Program-made: the position numbers and the translations under genes | Part shown: in pieces, positions 1 through 9,900 of the stretch | Layout of the letters: each line of letters opens with the position of its first letter | Position numbering within the stretch: position 1 is the first letter of the stretch | NCBI GenBank assembly: GCA_009741485.1 | Contig: CM019218.1 | Location: forward strand, 44,850,840-44,914,839 | DNA from: Malurus cyaneus samueli | Taxonomy: Eukaryota; Chordata; Aves; Passeriformes; Maluridae | Length of the DNA: 64,000 bases | Direction of reading: 5' to 3' | Notes under the pieces: generated by a model | Database searches by the model: none | What the model was told of the DNA's origin: nothing | The model's input: only the letters and a program-made list of their open reading frames with translations

Positions 1-3000
1 GCATGCCAAGTGCTACTACAAATGCAGAGTTACAGCTGGTTCTAAATTGGGCATAAAACAGAGAGATGCGCTGGCGCAGAGAATTGTGGCGCTGGGGGAA
101 AGCTTTGTCTGTGCCACTCCTCCCTGGCCCTCACCTTTCAAACTGTGCTTTTTCCTTGCGACATTCGTGGAGGAAGAGGCCTCTAATGGTTTTGTGCTTG
201 TTTTGGATGTACGCGGGCAGGGTCTGGGGCGAAGGCAGGAATGCCTGACGCAGCAGAGCTGGCAGGCTGCCTTTCCACAGCAGCTGCAGCAGTGGCAGCG
301 TGGGTGTCTTACAGAGAAATGCTGCTATTAAAGCGCTTGCCATCCATCCCTGGCCGTGGGTGGCACCCCGCGAAGGCTGCTCCACCCATACAGCAGCCTA
401 AAGGCTGCTCCTTCCTCTGTGAGCCCGGGACCAGCTCTGCAAAGAGAGCTTTTTGGTGGCATGTTAGAAACCCTTACTCTGAGTGTGGAAATACAGTTTT
501 ATGGAAAAGCTATGCTGTCAGTGTGTCAAAAAACTTAGCACTCGCAACAACTTTTAGTTAATGCAAAGATATCACACATTGAGAAATTTCTTTGGAAGCA
601 TCATTTTTGAGCCTTGCTGCTGTCTTTTCAGTTTGAGTTTTAGAGCCGATGGAGGTTTTTCATTGGGTCAGGAAAAGGCTGGAGCGTGGGCTGAGCTCAG
701 GTGTCCATCTCAGCACCGGGCTGGGACGGATGGGGCGTTGCAGGAGTGTAGCCTGTCAGCCCTAGCTAGACACTGAGTCACCCATCCTTGCATTTTAAAC
801 AGGAGTCTCGGAAAGGGAGCAGTGGGAGGTAGCGCAGCACCATCCCTTGCCCCCATCAGCCTGCTTTCAGATCCAAGATCACTTCCTTCCAAGGCTGACG
901 AGTTTAGCGCTTGCTCTTTGCTTGTGGCTCGGGCTTTGCGCAGAAGCAAAGGTAGCAGAAATGATTTAATTAGTTTCCCTTTGATCTTTTTTTCCCCTCC
1001 TTCTCTTCATCTTCAAAGGCAGGAAGAGCAAATTCAGCCGCACACGCACGTGCTGTTCAGCTGGACGCTGAGCCGGTGGCAGGGCAGCCCCGAGCAGGGG
1101 GACTCGCATTCACACAAGCACTCCTTGTCAGCCCCGCTCCTTCCCCAAGAATGGAGGTCTTGTTCCTGCACAGAACCCCCCCGGCTCCCCGGGGGAGGGA
1201 GGCAGGAAGCCCAGCAGAGCCTTCCTGCGTAACGGGGCCGTGTGTCCCGACTTTATTTGTGCGTCAGAACCTGACAGGAGAGTTTTCAGCCGGGCGGGGC
1301 TCGGGCCATTGAACCCCCCCAGCTTCGCTCGAGCTTTGCAGGTTCAAAGGCGGCCGCTGGCGACAGTGACCTAATGGTTAAACCCGATTGCCCCGTGGGC
1401 GTGTGGCTGATGTGGGCCAGCACCATCATCACAGAGGCAACAGGATGTGAGCTGGAAAGGAGTCGGCCGTGCTGGAGAGCCGCCAGCACCCAGCCCTGAA
1501 ACCTGCGGGAGCAGAGGAGATCCGGGGTGGGAGGGGAGGATGGGCTCCCAGCCGGGACAGGTCATGCCAGGTATGGGAAAAAGGAAGGGAAGAAAGCTGG
1601 AGAGGGAGAAAAAAGAGCGGGGAAGGTGCAGAAAGTGGGATAGCTACGGCAAAGAAGGTAAGCATGTGCGCTGGCACAGCCGCACAAAGCAATGCAGGAA
1701 ACTTTCTGCTGACGCGGTGACTTGTCCCAATTAATGGTCCTGCCTTAAATGAGATCCATCACATGTGCGGCTTTGCCACAGAGCTACGGCCGTGCTGCAG
1801 AGCTGAGATTTACAATGTCCCAAAGCCCGAGGGCGTCTGACACGAGGGATCTCATTTAGGCCCGTTAAACAGAAATTATTTTTCTCAGCAACATGTTGGA
1901 GAAGTGCAGAGGGACAGCCCGGCCTTTTAAGAGGATGGATTTCTCCTCAATCACAGGAGCCAGTTTGGCAATTGCACGTAGTAATTAGTTTTATTCAAAT
2001 ACCTAGAGGGGGAGAAATAATTGCAAAACCTGCCCAGAGAGTTTGGTGGTTGTGGGATGGTTCCCATTGGCAAAGGGTCAAGGTAAGGTCCCACCCATCG
2101 CCTTTGTGTTCCCATGCGCGGGAGGAGGGCTCGGCAGCGCTTCCCGGGAGATTTCCCTCTCCACATGGTTATACCCTTGGCTTGGGCTCATTGCACAAGT
2201 ATTTTAAGCACTCTGATAAAAGCCCCAGCAGTCGCAGCCCGGCATTACACGAACACCTGGCTGCCTGTTCTCTCTGGGAGCTGGGGATCATTTCCCCGTG
2301 GCTGCCCACGTTAAAGATCGCACTCAGCTCCACATCTTGCACACAGGACAGCATTCTCCTCACCCTTCCCGCGACAACACCTTATAGTGTGTCTGAGTGG
2401 AAAACTGATGCCAGCAGTCCAAATAATCATACTGACAGTGAAAGAATAATTACAAACATCATTTCAGAGCCAGGCACAAGTTAATTGAATGGGCTGCCAG
2501 CTTGCTGTTCCTTGAGTGTTGGGGGCTAATGATTTTCTGGCCCTGTATTTTCTGCTCCTCTGAACATGAGTTGTCCTGAACAAAGAGTGCAGGACAAAAG
2601 AGCCTTCTGGGTGTGTGTGGGACAGCCTTGTGTCCCGGGGGATGTCCTGGCCATCCGTCTGCACGTGGAAAAAAATCTTGCCTTTGTCAAATTGGAGGTG
2701 CTTCCCCATCCACCTGGTTCCTGTTAAGGATGCAAATGTGAGGGCTGCTGGAGGGGGAACCGGCCCAGCTGGGGGAAGGGCTCGCATGACCATCCAAATG
2801 GAAATATCCATTCTTTTTGCAAAGGGCGGTGGGGGAATATTTCAAGGGGGTTCTGTCTTTATCTGTGGTTTTATTTATTTATTCTTAAAGACCTAGTCAA
2901 GCTGAACCCTGTCACTCCTGCGAGAGAGCTGTTTCTCTGTTTCACACTAGGGAATAAATGGAAGTAGCAGCTTGGGGGAAACAGGGCACAGTTGGGTAAT

Positions 3001-3440
3001 GAGGAGAGTGGAAGTACCTGTGTGATTTGCTAGGAAGGCTCAGACACAACCCTAGAAATTACCTCTCCATCCCTAATCCCATGCAGTAGTTACCAGCCCT
3101 GCCAGGTACGATGTTGATCAGCATCCTCTGGTGCCAAAGGCATCCCTGGGCCCTGGTGACAGCAGTGGTGAGCACCCACTTGCCTTTTGGGCAGTGCTAC
3201 GATTGCCCAGACCGCTCAGGAAAGAGCTGAGCTGGTTCATGGTGGAAACTCATCCCCATGCCTGCAGGAGTCCCTAACCAGAACAAACCCTAATTGGACC
3301 GCTATAAATTAATGCAAGAAATTATTTGAAGTGATTTGCTACTACTGCAGGGGAGCAGCATCAGGAACAAAGGGGATCCCTTGTGCTCTTCTCTGCTTTT
3401 CCATGGCAGGACTTGTTCTCACCCTGTGTGTCTCTCCTAG
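1..3440 (+). other. SLC22A18: Intronic/upstream region of SLC22A18, no exon recognised
   Basis: This stretch precedes the terminal coding exon and should be intronic to SLC22A18 if the gene has its usual structure. I did not find another exon with convincing transporter similarity. It is moderately GC-rich unique sequence with AT-rich islands, for example around 1720-2060, that look like conserved non-coding DNA. It holds an inverted repeat of TAAATGAGATCC at 1746-1757 and 1847-1858. The ORFs in the region show no recognisable domain and are probably chance. Confidence 0.5.
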
Positions 3441-3628
3441 GTGCCATGCTTGGGATTTGCGCCTCAGTGCAGCCCTTGACCCGGACCGTGGGTCCGACCA
3501 TCGGTGGAGTTTTATATAAACAATTTGGAGTCTCCTCCTTTGGCTATTTACAGCTAATGGTCAATGTAGGTTTGTTTGTTTACCTCTTAAAGAGTAAAAT
3601 CCCACTGGGAGAGATGAAAAGCCAATAA
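3441..3628 (+). CDS. SLC22A18: SLC22A18, last coding exon (C-terminal end of transporter)
   Basis: This is the terminal coding exon of an organic-cation-transporter-like protein of the major facilitator superfamily, an integral membrane transporter. A pyrimidine-rich acceptor ending CTCTCCTAG precedes position 3441. The exon opens in phase 1 and reads to TAA at 3626-3628, giving about 62 residues. The sequence contains GAMLGICASVQPLTRTVGPT and then GVLYKQFGVSSFGYLQ. This matches the conserved segment of SLC22A18 between the last two membrane helices, and a final hydrophobic helix (LMVNVGLFVYLL) ends in a short charged tail. The helix positions are inferred from hydrophobicity. The downstream neighbour PHLDA2 in convergent orientation is the same as in human 11p15.5, which supports the assignment. 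Earlier exons were not located. Confidence 0.86.
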
Positions 3629-3735
3629 AACGGTTGCAAGAAAGTAACCCCCTTATTTTTTTCCATAGAAATAAATTTTTGAGTTTTATTTTTGATTCCA
3701 TAAATCTAGAATAAAACAATTTGAACAATCCTTGC
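3629..3735 (+). other. SLC22A18: SLC22A18 3'UTR with candidate polyadenylation signals
   Basis: Three AATAAA hexamers follow closely: 3624-3629 (overlapping the stop codon), 3670-3675 and 3710-3715. The last is followed within about 20 bases by T/G-rich sequence, so cleavage near 3730-3740 is the most likely end. The 3' boundary is estimated. Confidence 0.55.
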
Positions 3736-5159
3736 ATTTTGTCAACATTTGCCTGTGGAGTAAGGGACAGATCATTTGCACAGGTCTTGGAGCCACTGGG
3801 GCAACTGGGGGCCATGGGACCCCTGGAGCTATCGGATTCCTCATAGCAGTGGATGTCATGGCAGGCAACAGCCAACATCCCCAGACCCTCAGCAGTTGTC
3901 AGGCAGGATTCCTGCTTGGATTCACGGAAACTGAAGGGATTAGGAGCCAGTGCCTTTGCTCTGGTTTGGCTTTTAATTTCACTGCCCTGAAACAGTACCA
4001 AGAGAAAATGGGGCTGAAACATGGCCGCTTTTGAGTGTTGTTTTGCTGTGTTAAACGCACCTCAGCATTCTCAGCGCACAGAGGGCACTGAGGCCAAAGG
4101 CTTTCAAATGCTGTGGCCAGAGGTTTGCTACATCCACAGCTCAGTGGTGTGCAAGCCTGCCTCTGCACGAGCTGCCAGCAGCGTGCGAGGAAGATGCAAA
4201 GCCCCAGCGCACCATGCTGCAGTGCCAGAAGCTCCCTGCCGCTTCCAGACACAGGGCCAGCTCCTGTACTTCTAAGTCTCTCTTGCTCTTACTACAGACT
4301 TATGTAATTATGTACTTTGCAACTTCCTCTAGTACAAAGTCTCCTCCAAGAGCTGCGTTGATATTGGGAAGGGGAAATTACCTGCTGGAAATGACCAAGT
4401 TTGGAGCAAGTACTTTGCCTGCCACACTCATAGTCCTGACTGCTGGAGTCAAGTCATGTGCTGGCTGCAGCTTTGCTCTTGAGGAAGCCCAAGTTAGTTA
4501 GTGAGAACTGAGCCTCACAAAAGAAAACTTCAGTACTTTTATCCAAAAAAATCAGCTGACTTTTTGCTCCAAGCTTCTTGGTCCAGGTGCTATAGGGAAA
4601 GAGCCTGGCTCCATTCTTCAGTTATCCTGGAGAAATTTAATTCTGTCTAGAGACTGCAGAGGGGAAGGAAGAGAGGAGAGCGAGTTGAGCTTGCTTTGTT
4701 ACAAAGCTGAGGAATCCACGGAGTGTTGGCGCTCTTATTCCGAAACCAAGAATCCAGTTTTGTGCCTTAGCACAGCACTAAGCTATGGGGGCCAGGCAGA
4801 GAACGTGGGGCACTCGCAGAGAACGATATTTTCCTGTGGCAGGGAGCTCCAGCGCCTTTTGCAGCTGCCATTACTCGATTTTATGGGAAGGAGCTTCCAG
4901 AGGAGCACTTATGCAAGCTGTGGAAGGCTTTTCTATCTCCACCACTGACCAGCACTGAACCTCAACACATTTTCCCTCCCTGGTCAGGAGACAAGGTCAA
5001 ACACAAACGAGTTATCTGAGGTTTCTCTACCTTCCACTGCCCTGTTCAGGGCACCAAAAAGCCAAGCCCTACCCACTCTCTTTAAGCCATTTCACCACCG
5101 CTGTATCCACAGATATGCCTCAACAAAAGTTACTGCAGCCCAGAGTACAGTAATAAAAA
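3736..5159. other. Intergenic DNA between convergent SLC22A18 and PHLDA2
   Basis: About 1.4 kb separates the predicted 3' ends of the two convergent genes. I see no coding similarity, RNA gene or known repeat here. Short ORFs in the stretch look like chance. Confidence 0.5.
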
Positions 5160-5579
5160 GTGAACATTTCAAGTAATTTATTTGGAATGGACACATTAAT
5201 GCAAAAGCAATATTAAGACCAGTAACTGCTGAAAGACATTCAACAAAATAAATACAAATATAGACACTACAAATAATTTAAACTGTGTTTAACACCACCA
5301 GTCAGTGTTGAATCTTCCTTGCATCTCATAAATAGAAGATAATAGTTCGCAAAGCTGTGCCACTCAAAACACGTGGACGCTTTGCTAGAAGTCCTGTACG
5401 AAAGTCTTTGGTTTTTCTTTATGCATCTCAGGCAAAGCTCAGGGCTCTTTGCTCAGCAGCCACAATGGGCTTGGAGAAAACCAAGCTGCTTCCAGCTCTC
5501 TTCTTCGCTTTCCTTCATTGGTACCCTGTCCCATTTCAGTCCAAGACACTCGATCTGTTTTATCATCCAGCGGTATGCT
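5160..5579 (-). other. PHLDA2: PHLDA2 exon 2 (non-coding, 3'UTR)
   Basis: Mammalian PHLDA2 has its whole reading frame in exon 1 and a second, untranslated exon. The same layout fits here. On the minus strand a strong acceptor (pyrimidine tract ending CTACCTTTAG) places the exon start at 5579. An AATAAA at 5177-5182 predicts cleavage near 5160. The stretch is AT-rich, in contrast to the GC-rich coding exon. The boundaries are inferred from signals only. Confidence 0.6.
5177..5182 (-). terminator. PHLDA2: Polyadenylation signal of PHLDA2
   Basis: The plus strand reads TTTATT, which is AATAAA on the minus strand, about 20 bases before the predicted end of the PHLDA2 3'UTR. It is the best placed such signal downstream of the gene. 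Confidence 0.5.
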
Positions 5580-6097
5580 CTAAAGGTAGCAAGAGAAAAC
5601 TGGGTTAGTTAAACAAGCAGCACAGCAAGACACAGAAAAAAAAATGAGGCGCTTTAAAAGGAGAGTAAGCACTGAGCATTTATTTTCACAGATTTTTATT
5701 TTTTTTTTAGAATTCTGTAAGGAAAGCACTGCCAAGTGCCGTTTCTCATTCCCCGCCACCCCCACGCCGTACTCTCAGCACATTGCAGAAGTCCGGCTCC
5801 CACCAGAAATTCCCCGCGAGGCATTAGAAAAGGGGCCGAACGCCTGCAATGGATCGGGACGGGGCAGCGCTCCCCAAACCCTGCGCTGCCGCGGCCGCAG
5901 CTCGGCCCGGTTTCGGGGCGCGGTCCCGGGCCCCTCCGGCCAGAAGGGGTGCGCCGAGCGCGGGGAGCCCCACGCCCGTCCGGCTTCCCGAAGCGGGAGC
6001 GGGTGTGTGAAATAATTTAGAAAGATCCCATGAAAAGCCCACGAAGTGGCGCGGCAGCAGCGCGGAAGGGCTCACCTGGGGCCGGGCGGGCGGAGGC

Positions 6098-6496
6098 TCA
6101 GGGTGCCCGGGCCAGCCGCCGCTCCTGAGTGCCCGCCGCCTGCTCCATCTCCTGGCGGCTCTTGAAGTCCTGGATGGCCCGCTTGTTCTGGAAGTCGATC
6201 AGGGCCATGGTGATAGAGGCGTTCCAGCAGCTCTGGTCCGGACACCGAAAGTCAATCTCCTTGCGGTCCTTGGTGACGATGGTGAAGTAGATGTACTTGC
6301 CCGTGCGCTCCACGCAGTCCACCTTGAGGATGGAGCCGAAGCCCAGCTCCTTGCCCTTGGCCCGCTTGTGCCCGTCGGGGAAGAGACTGAGGCTGTCCTT
6401 GGTCAGCACCACCAGCTTCTTCTTCCACAGCTGGAAAAGGCTGTCGCTCCGCTTCTCCAGCTCGCCCTCGCGGATCACCTCGGCTTGCATCTTCAT
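6098..6496 (-). CDS. PHLDA2: PHLDA2 (pleckstrin homology-like domain family A member 2)
   Basis: This is a complete 132-residue reading frame in one exon. It encodes the small PH-domain protein also known as IPL or TSSC3, which binds phosphoinositides and restrains growth, notably of the mammalian placenta. Seen here: [19 protein letters not shown] near the start, then [31 protein letters not shown] and [19 protein letters not shown]. These cover the PH-like domain over residues 8-105 or so. The first ATG matches the mammalian start, although a second Met follows at residue 3. The frame is about 20 residues shorter than human (152, from memory) because the proline-rich C-terminal tail is missing. 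A donor (CCCCAG/GTGAG, exon end 6076) lies 22 bases after the stop codon and joins the exon to the 3'UTR exon. The convergent SLC22A18 and the downstream NAP1L4 and CARS1 are the expected neighbours. Confidence 0.95.
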   Translation of the reverse strand: MKMQAEVIREGELEKRSDSLFQLWKKKLVVLTKDSLSLFPDGHKRAKGKELGFGSILKVDCVERTGKYIYFTIVTKDRKEIDFRCPDQSCWNASITMALIDFQNKRAIQDFKSRQEMEQAAGTQERRLARAP

Positions 6497-6559
6497 CCTC
6501 GCTCCCCGGCGGTGGCTCCGGCTCTTGCTCCGACTGCTGCTCGGGCGGCAATGACCGAG

Positions 6560-6600
6560 CCCCGGCGCGATGGGAACAATTTATTGCAATGAATCAGCGC
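6560..6600 (-). promoter_or_regulatory. PHLDA2: Core promoter region of PHLDA2 with C/EBP-type palindrome
   Basis: About 80-95 bases upstream of the start codon an AT-rich island interrupts the GC-rich DNA. It holds the palindrome ATTGCAAT at 6583-6590, which is the C/EBP consensus. It overlaps a TATA-like CAATAAATTG on the minus strand (6578-6587). If the TATA-like element works, transcription would start near 6550 and give a 5'UTR of roughly 55 bases. No start site was measured. Confidence 0.4.
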
Positions 6601-6694
6601 CGGGCGCCTTCCGGTGCCTCCCCCGGGGAGCCCGGCCCGCCGCCCCTCCCGCCCGCCCCCCCGCCCGGCCGCGCTCCCCGCCCGCGCGCCGGAG

Positions 6695-6911
6695 CGGCGC
6701 TGAGGGATGGGGCGGCGCTGAGGGGATGGGGCGGCGCTGGGGGATGGGGCGGCGCTGAGGGGATGGGGCGGCGCTGAGGGGATGGGGCGGCGCTGAGGGG
6801 ATGGGGCGGCGCTGAGGGGATGGGGCGGCGCTGAGGGGATGGGGCGGCGCTGGGGGATGGGGCGGCGCTGAGGGGATGGGCGCGCTGGTGGGCGGCGCTG
6901 AGGGGATGGGG
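6695..6911. repeat. GC-rich 18-19 bp minisatellite upstream of PHLDA2
   Basis: About 11 head-to-tail copies of the unit CGGCGCTGAGGGGATGGGG are present. Some copies lack one base, and one irregular block lies at 6881-6892. The plus strand carries repeated runs of four Gs, so G-quadruplex folding is possible. The array begins about 200 bases upstream of the PHLDA2 start codon, inside the CpG island. Long ORFs on both strands here are by-products of the repeat. Confidence 0.95.
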
Positions 6912-9900
6912 CAGCGCGGGGTCGAGGGACACCAGGGCAGCGTCCCGGAGCCTGCCCGGGTGGGCCGGGGTGGGGAGGGTGCCTGCCCCGGGGGCTGCCT
7001 CCCCGAGAGCCCCGTCTCTGCTGCTGCTGTGCTCTGGGGGGCAGCGGCCATCGCGCGAGGAGACCCCAATCCTGTCTGCCCACCCATGTTTCTTCTGCTC
7101 ATCCGGGATGCCCCGCACGGTGAGGATGGGGCCACCCCCCTATCTTGCCCCTCTGAGCACTGCTGCCGCTTCTCAGATCCCCCCTGGGGTACCCGATGCT
7201 CCCAAAACTCCGCTCCTATGGGTCTGGGTCTGGGCATCCTCACGGTGTTGGGTCTGCCCTGCTACCATCTCCCGCTGGGGCAGTGGGGTCCGAGTCTCTG
7301 GTGGGTTGCTGCCGTCTCCCATGGCCATCTGGTCTGAGCCCAGCCCTTGGTCACCCCAAAAGACTCAGCCAGGGCCTGACCGAGCCCGCCAGCTTCATTT
7401 GAGGCCCAGCACCCAGCCAGCTCTGCACCATCACCATCAGCCCTTCCTTCGTCTTTTCCTCAGGGCAACCCACCTCCCCAGTTTGGCATTAACACTGTTC
7501 CCCCTTGTTTCCATCCCTTACAATCCCTGGATTTATCCAATTTTCTTCACCCTAGCCCACTGTCTCCTCCTGGGAAGTCCCCACAGCTATCACCGGGAGC
7601 CAGAGCCGTGGGGAAGTCAGTAAAGGCTGTGCAGCTGGAGGGGATATTTAAGAGGCACGTGTGAGCCTGCAGTCCCTTCCTCTCAGACACCTTTCATTTT
7701 GTCATTCCTTCCTGAGAGTTGACACAAGGCTGATCCAGCTTCCCAGCCATCGCCTTGAATGCTGCAGCCAAGGGCAGGGCTGTGCTTAATGAACTTGTTC
7801 ACACTGTTTCTCCAGCAGTATTTGCTCAGGTTTGCACCCTTTCGACTTTGAGCCCTCTTCTCCGTCGCCTTCCTGGGATGACCGGCACCTCTAGAGGTGT
7901 TTGCAAGCCAAGCCCCAGAGGTGAGCTTACAGAGGAGGGCTTGGCCCCTTTGAAGAGCTTGGCAGCATTCCCAGGGACCTCGGCAGGGTCAGAAGCCCAT
8001 TTCCCGGGAGCAAATCAGAGCTGGAGCCAAACCCATTTCCGCTGCAAATCACTCATCTGCTGGAGTATAGGGCCACGCTTTGATAATTCACTGCAGCGTG
8101 CACATCTGTGGGGAGGGTCAGAAAAAAGGTGGGGCTGTGTGATGCTCCCGGGGTTGATGAATGAACCAGGAATGGTTTGGCTGAGCTTTCCAGGGAGGGA
8201 TGGGCCGGGAATTGCTCTGGGAAGACCACGGTGGCCGCCAGTGGTTGGGGAGTGGGGGAGAGGCTGCAGAACATATGTGGAGTTGTGCCCAGGCATGTGA
8301 AGAGCTGTAGGCTTTTCCCTGAAAGCCAACATTGTATCTCGCTTTTCAGAGTGATTTATTTTGCTTCAGTGAGGGGAGCAGCCCAGATTGATTTATAATT
8401 AGGCTTCATGTCTACATTTTCAGGGCAAATGCTGGTCTGCTCTGTAAAACAAGTTTCTGACCAAGAGGCCCCATAAGAATAAGGGAGCTGGAGCCAGCCA
8501 GGAGCAGAGCTGGATGTTTAGCAGAAGTCATTAGGATATTTTTAATTTGGTCCCAAAATGAAACAGGAATGGTCACAGGAAATGGGACACCACTTCAAAA
8601 ACAGAGAAAAAAAACCAGCTAGCAAGTCAGGCACATACAAGGAACATCTGGAGGAAGGCTCCTGGAGTGGAAAGGCTGCAGGACTTGGCATGTTTGTACA
8701 ACACCTTGCTTCAAAAGTTCCAGTAAAAAATCCTGAATTTGCTTTTAAATGAAACTTTTATTTGTAGATGCAGGGTCAGCAGCCCACTTTGGTCTCTGTC
8801 TTTCTGCCTTTGCTTTCATCTGAGTGATTTTTCTTGTGTATTTATCTGTCATTTTGAAATATTTAAACCTTTCCCTAGGAGTCACCTCAGTAAACTTGCC
8901 CTAATGCTGGCCAAATTCGAGAACATCTACGGGGGGAAAAAAAGGAGGGTGGGGGGGAAATGAATGTGAAAAAATTGCTCACAGTGTGGAAAAAGGTAGG
9001 TTCTTGCTGAGCAGGGACCCTGGTTTTGAACATATGTCCATTGTATGAAGACTCCACTATTTTACCTAAAATGTTTTAGTTAAGTGGATAAATGAAGATA
9101 AAGAAAGTCCAGTACATGAAAGTACCATAATTTTAGATCTCTGGCATTGTGACCATGCAGAAATTCTGTAAAGTTTTGAAATTTATTTACATTCACTGAG
9201 ACAGAAAACAAAGGTGATTGTAGCTGAATCCAGAGTGGGCAGCAGAGCCGAATGATGAGCAATCTCCTACAGGAACATTTCTCACCGAAGAATGGAGAGC
9301 TTCGAGGGGGTCAGAGCAATCTGGTCCAGGAAATGTGGCAATTGCTTACAAGTAAGTAGCACACAGACCTAATCCTAGTGATTGCCATGGCACTGGTCAC
9401 TGCTGGTATGAGTATATGGCGTTAGTTTTGCCTAAGAAAAGGAAAAATATTTATATTGCCCTATGTTTTAAATACTAAGGGTTAATAATTTGGGTGAAGA
9501 GATGGCAGCAGGGGGCTGGTTTAATTTCAGCATCGTACCCTGGCACAGAGCTTGGCACAAGTGTCACGGGGTGGTGTGAGTACATGCAGGCAGAGGATGG
9601 CTTTGATAATGAAGGGCCATGTCCAGGCTGTGGCTTATGGGGCTCTGGCTGATTGCAGCTTGGGTGCCTGCTGCTGCCTCTGTCCAAGCTGGCACTGGCA
9701 GCTGGGGGAACCTGGAGCTCCCTTCAGCTTGGGTTTAGTTCTGTCAGCAGTGAGAGCAAGAGAAGAGATTTTTGTCTGGCACCCAGCACCTCACCATGGC
9801 TGTGCCTCGACGGCATGTGAGCTCCCAAACAGCTACCATGGCTGCCATTCCTATAAAGCCATCAGGAACCAGCCCTTCCTTGTCCTCCAAATACAACACA

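Larger units (their letters stand above)
5830..6980. promoter_or_regulatory. PHLDA2: CpG island over PHLDA2 promoter and coding exon
   Basis: CpG-dense and very GC-rich sequence covers the coding exon, the 5' flank and the first part of the 3'UTR intron. It is in sharp contrast to the AT-rich 3'UTR exon. The limits are by eye. Confidence 0.7.

Noticed and set aside
3087..3167. Candidate penultimate exon of SLC22A18
   Set aside because: It has an AG acceptor, an open phase-compatible frame and a GTGAGC donor. The peptide ends PGDSSG before GAMLG, but it shows no hydrophobic membrane segment and no convincing similarity to the transporter.
6493..7243. ORFs of 174-220 codons on the minus strand over the PHLDA2 promoter
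   Set aside because: They consist of the proline/arginine-rich translation of the tandem repeat and GC-rich DNA, with overlapping frames all open.
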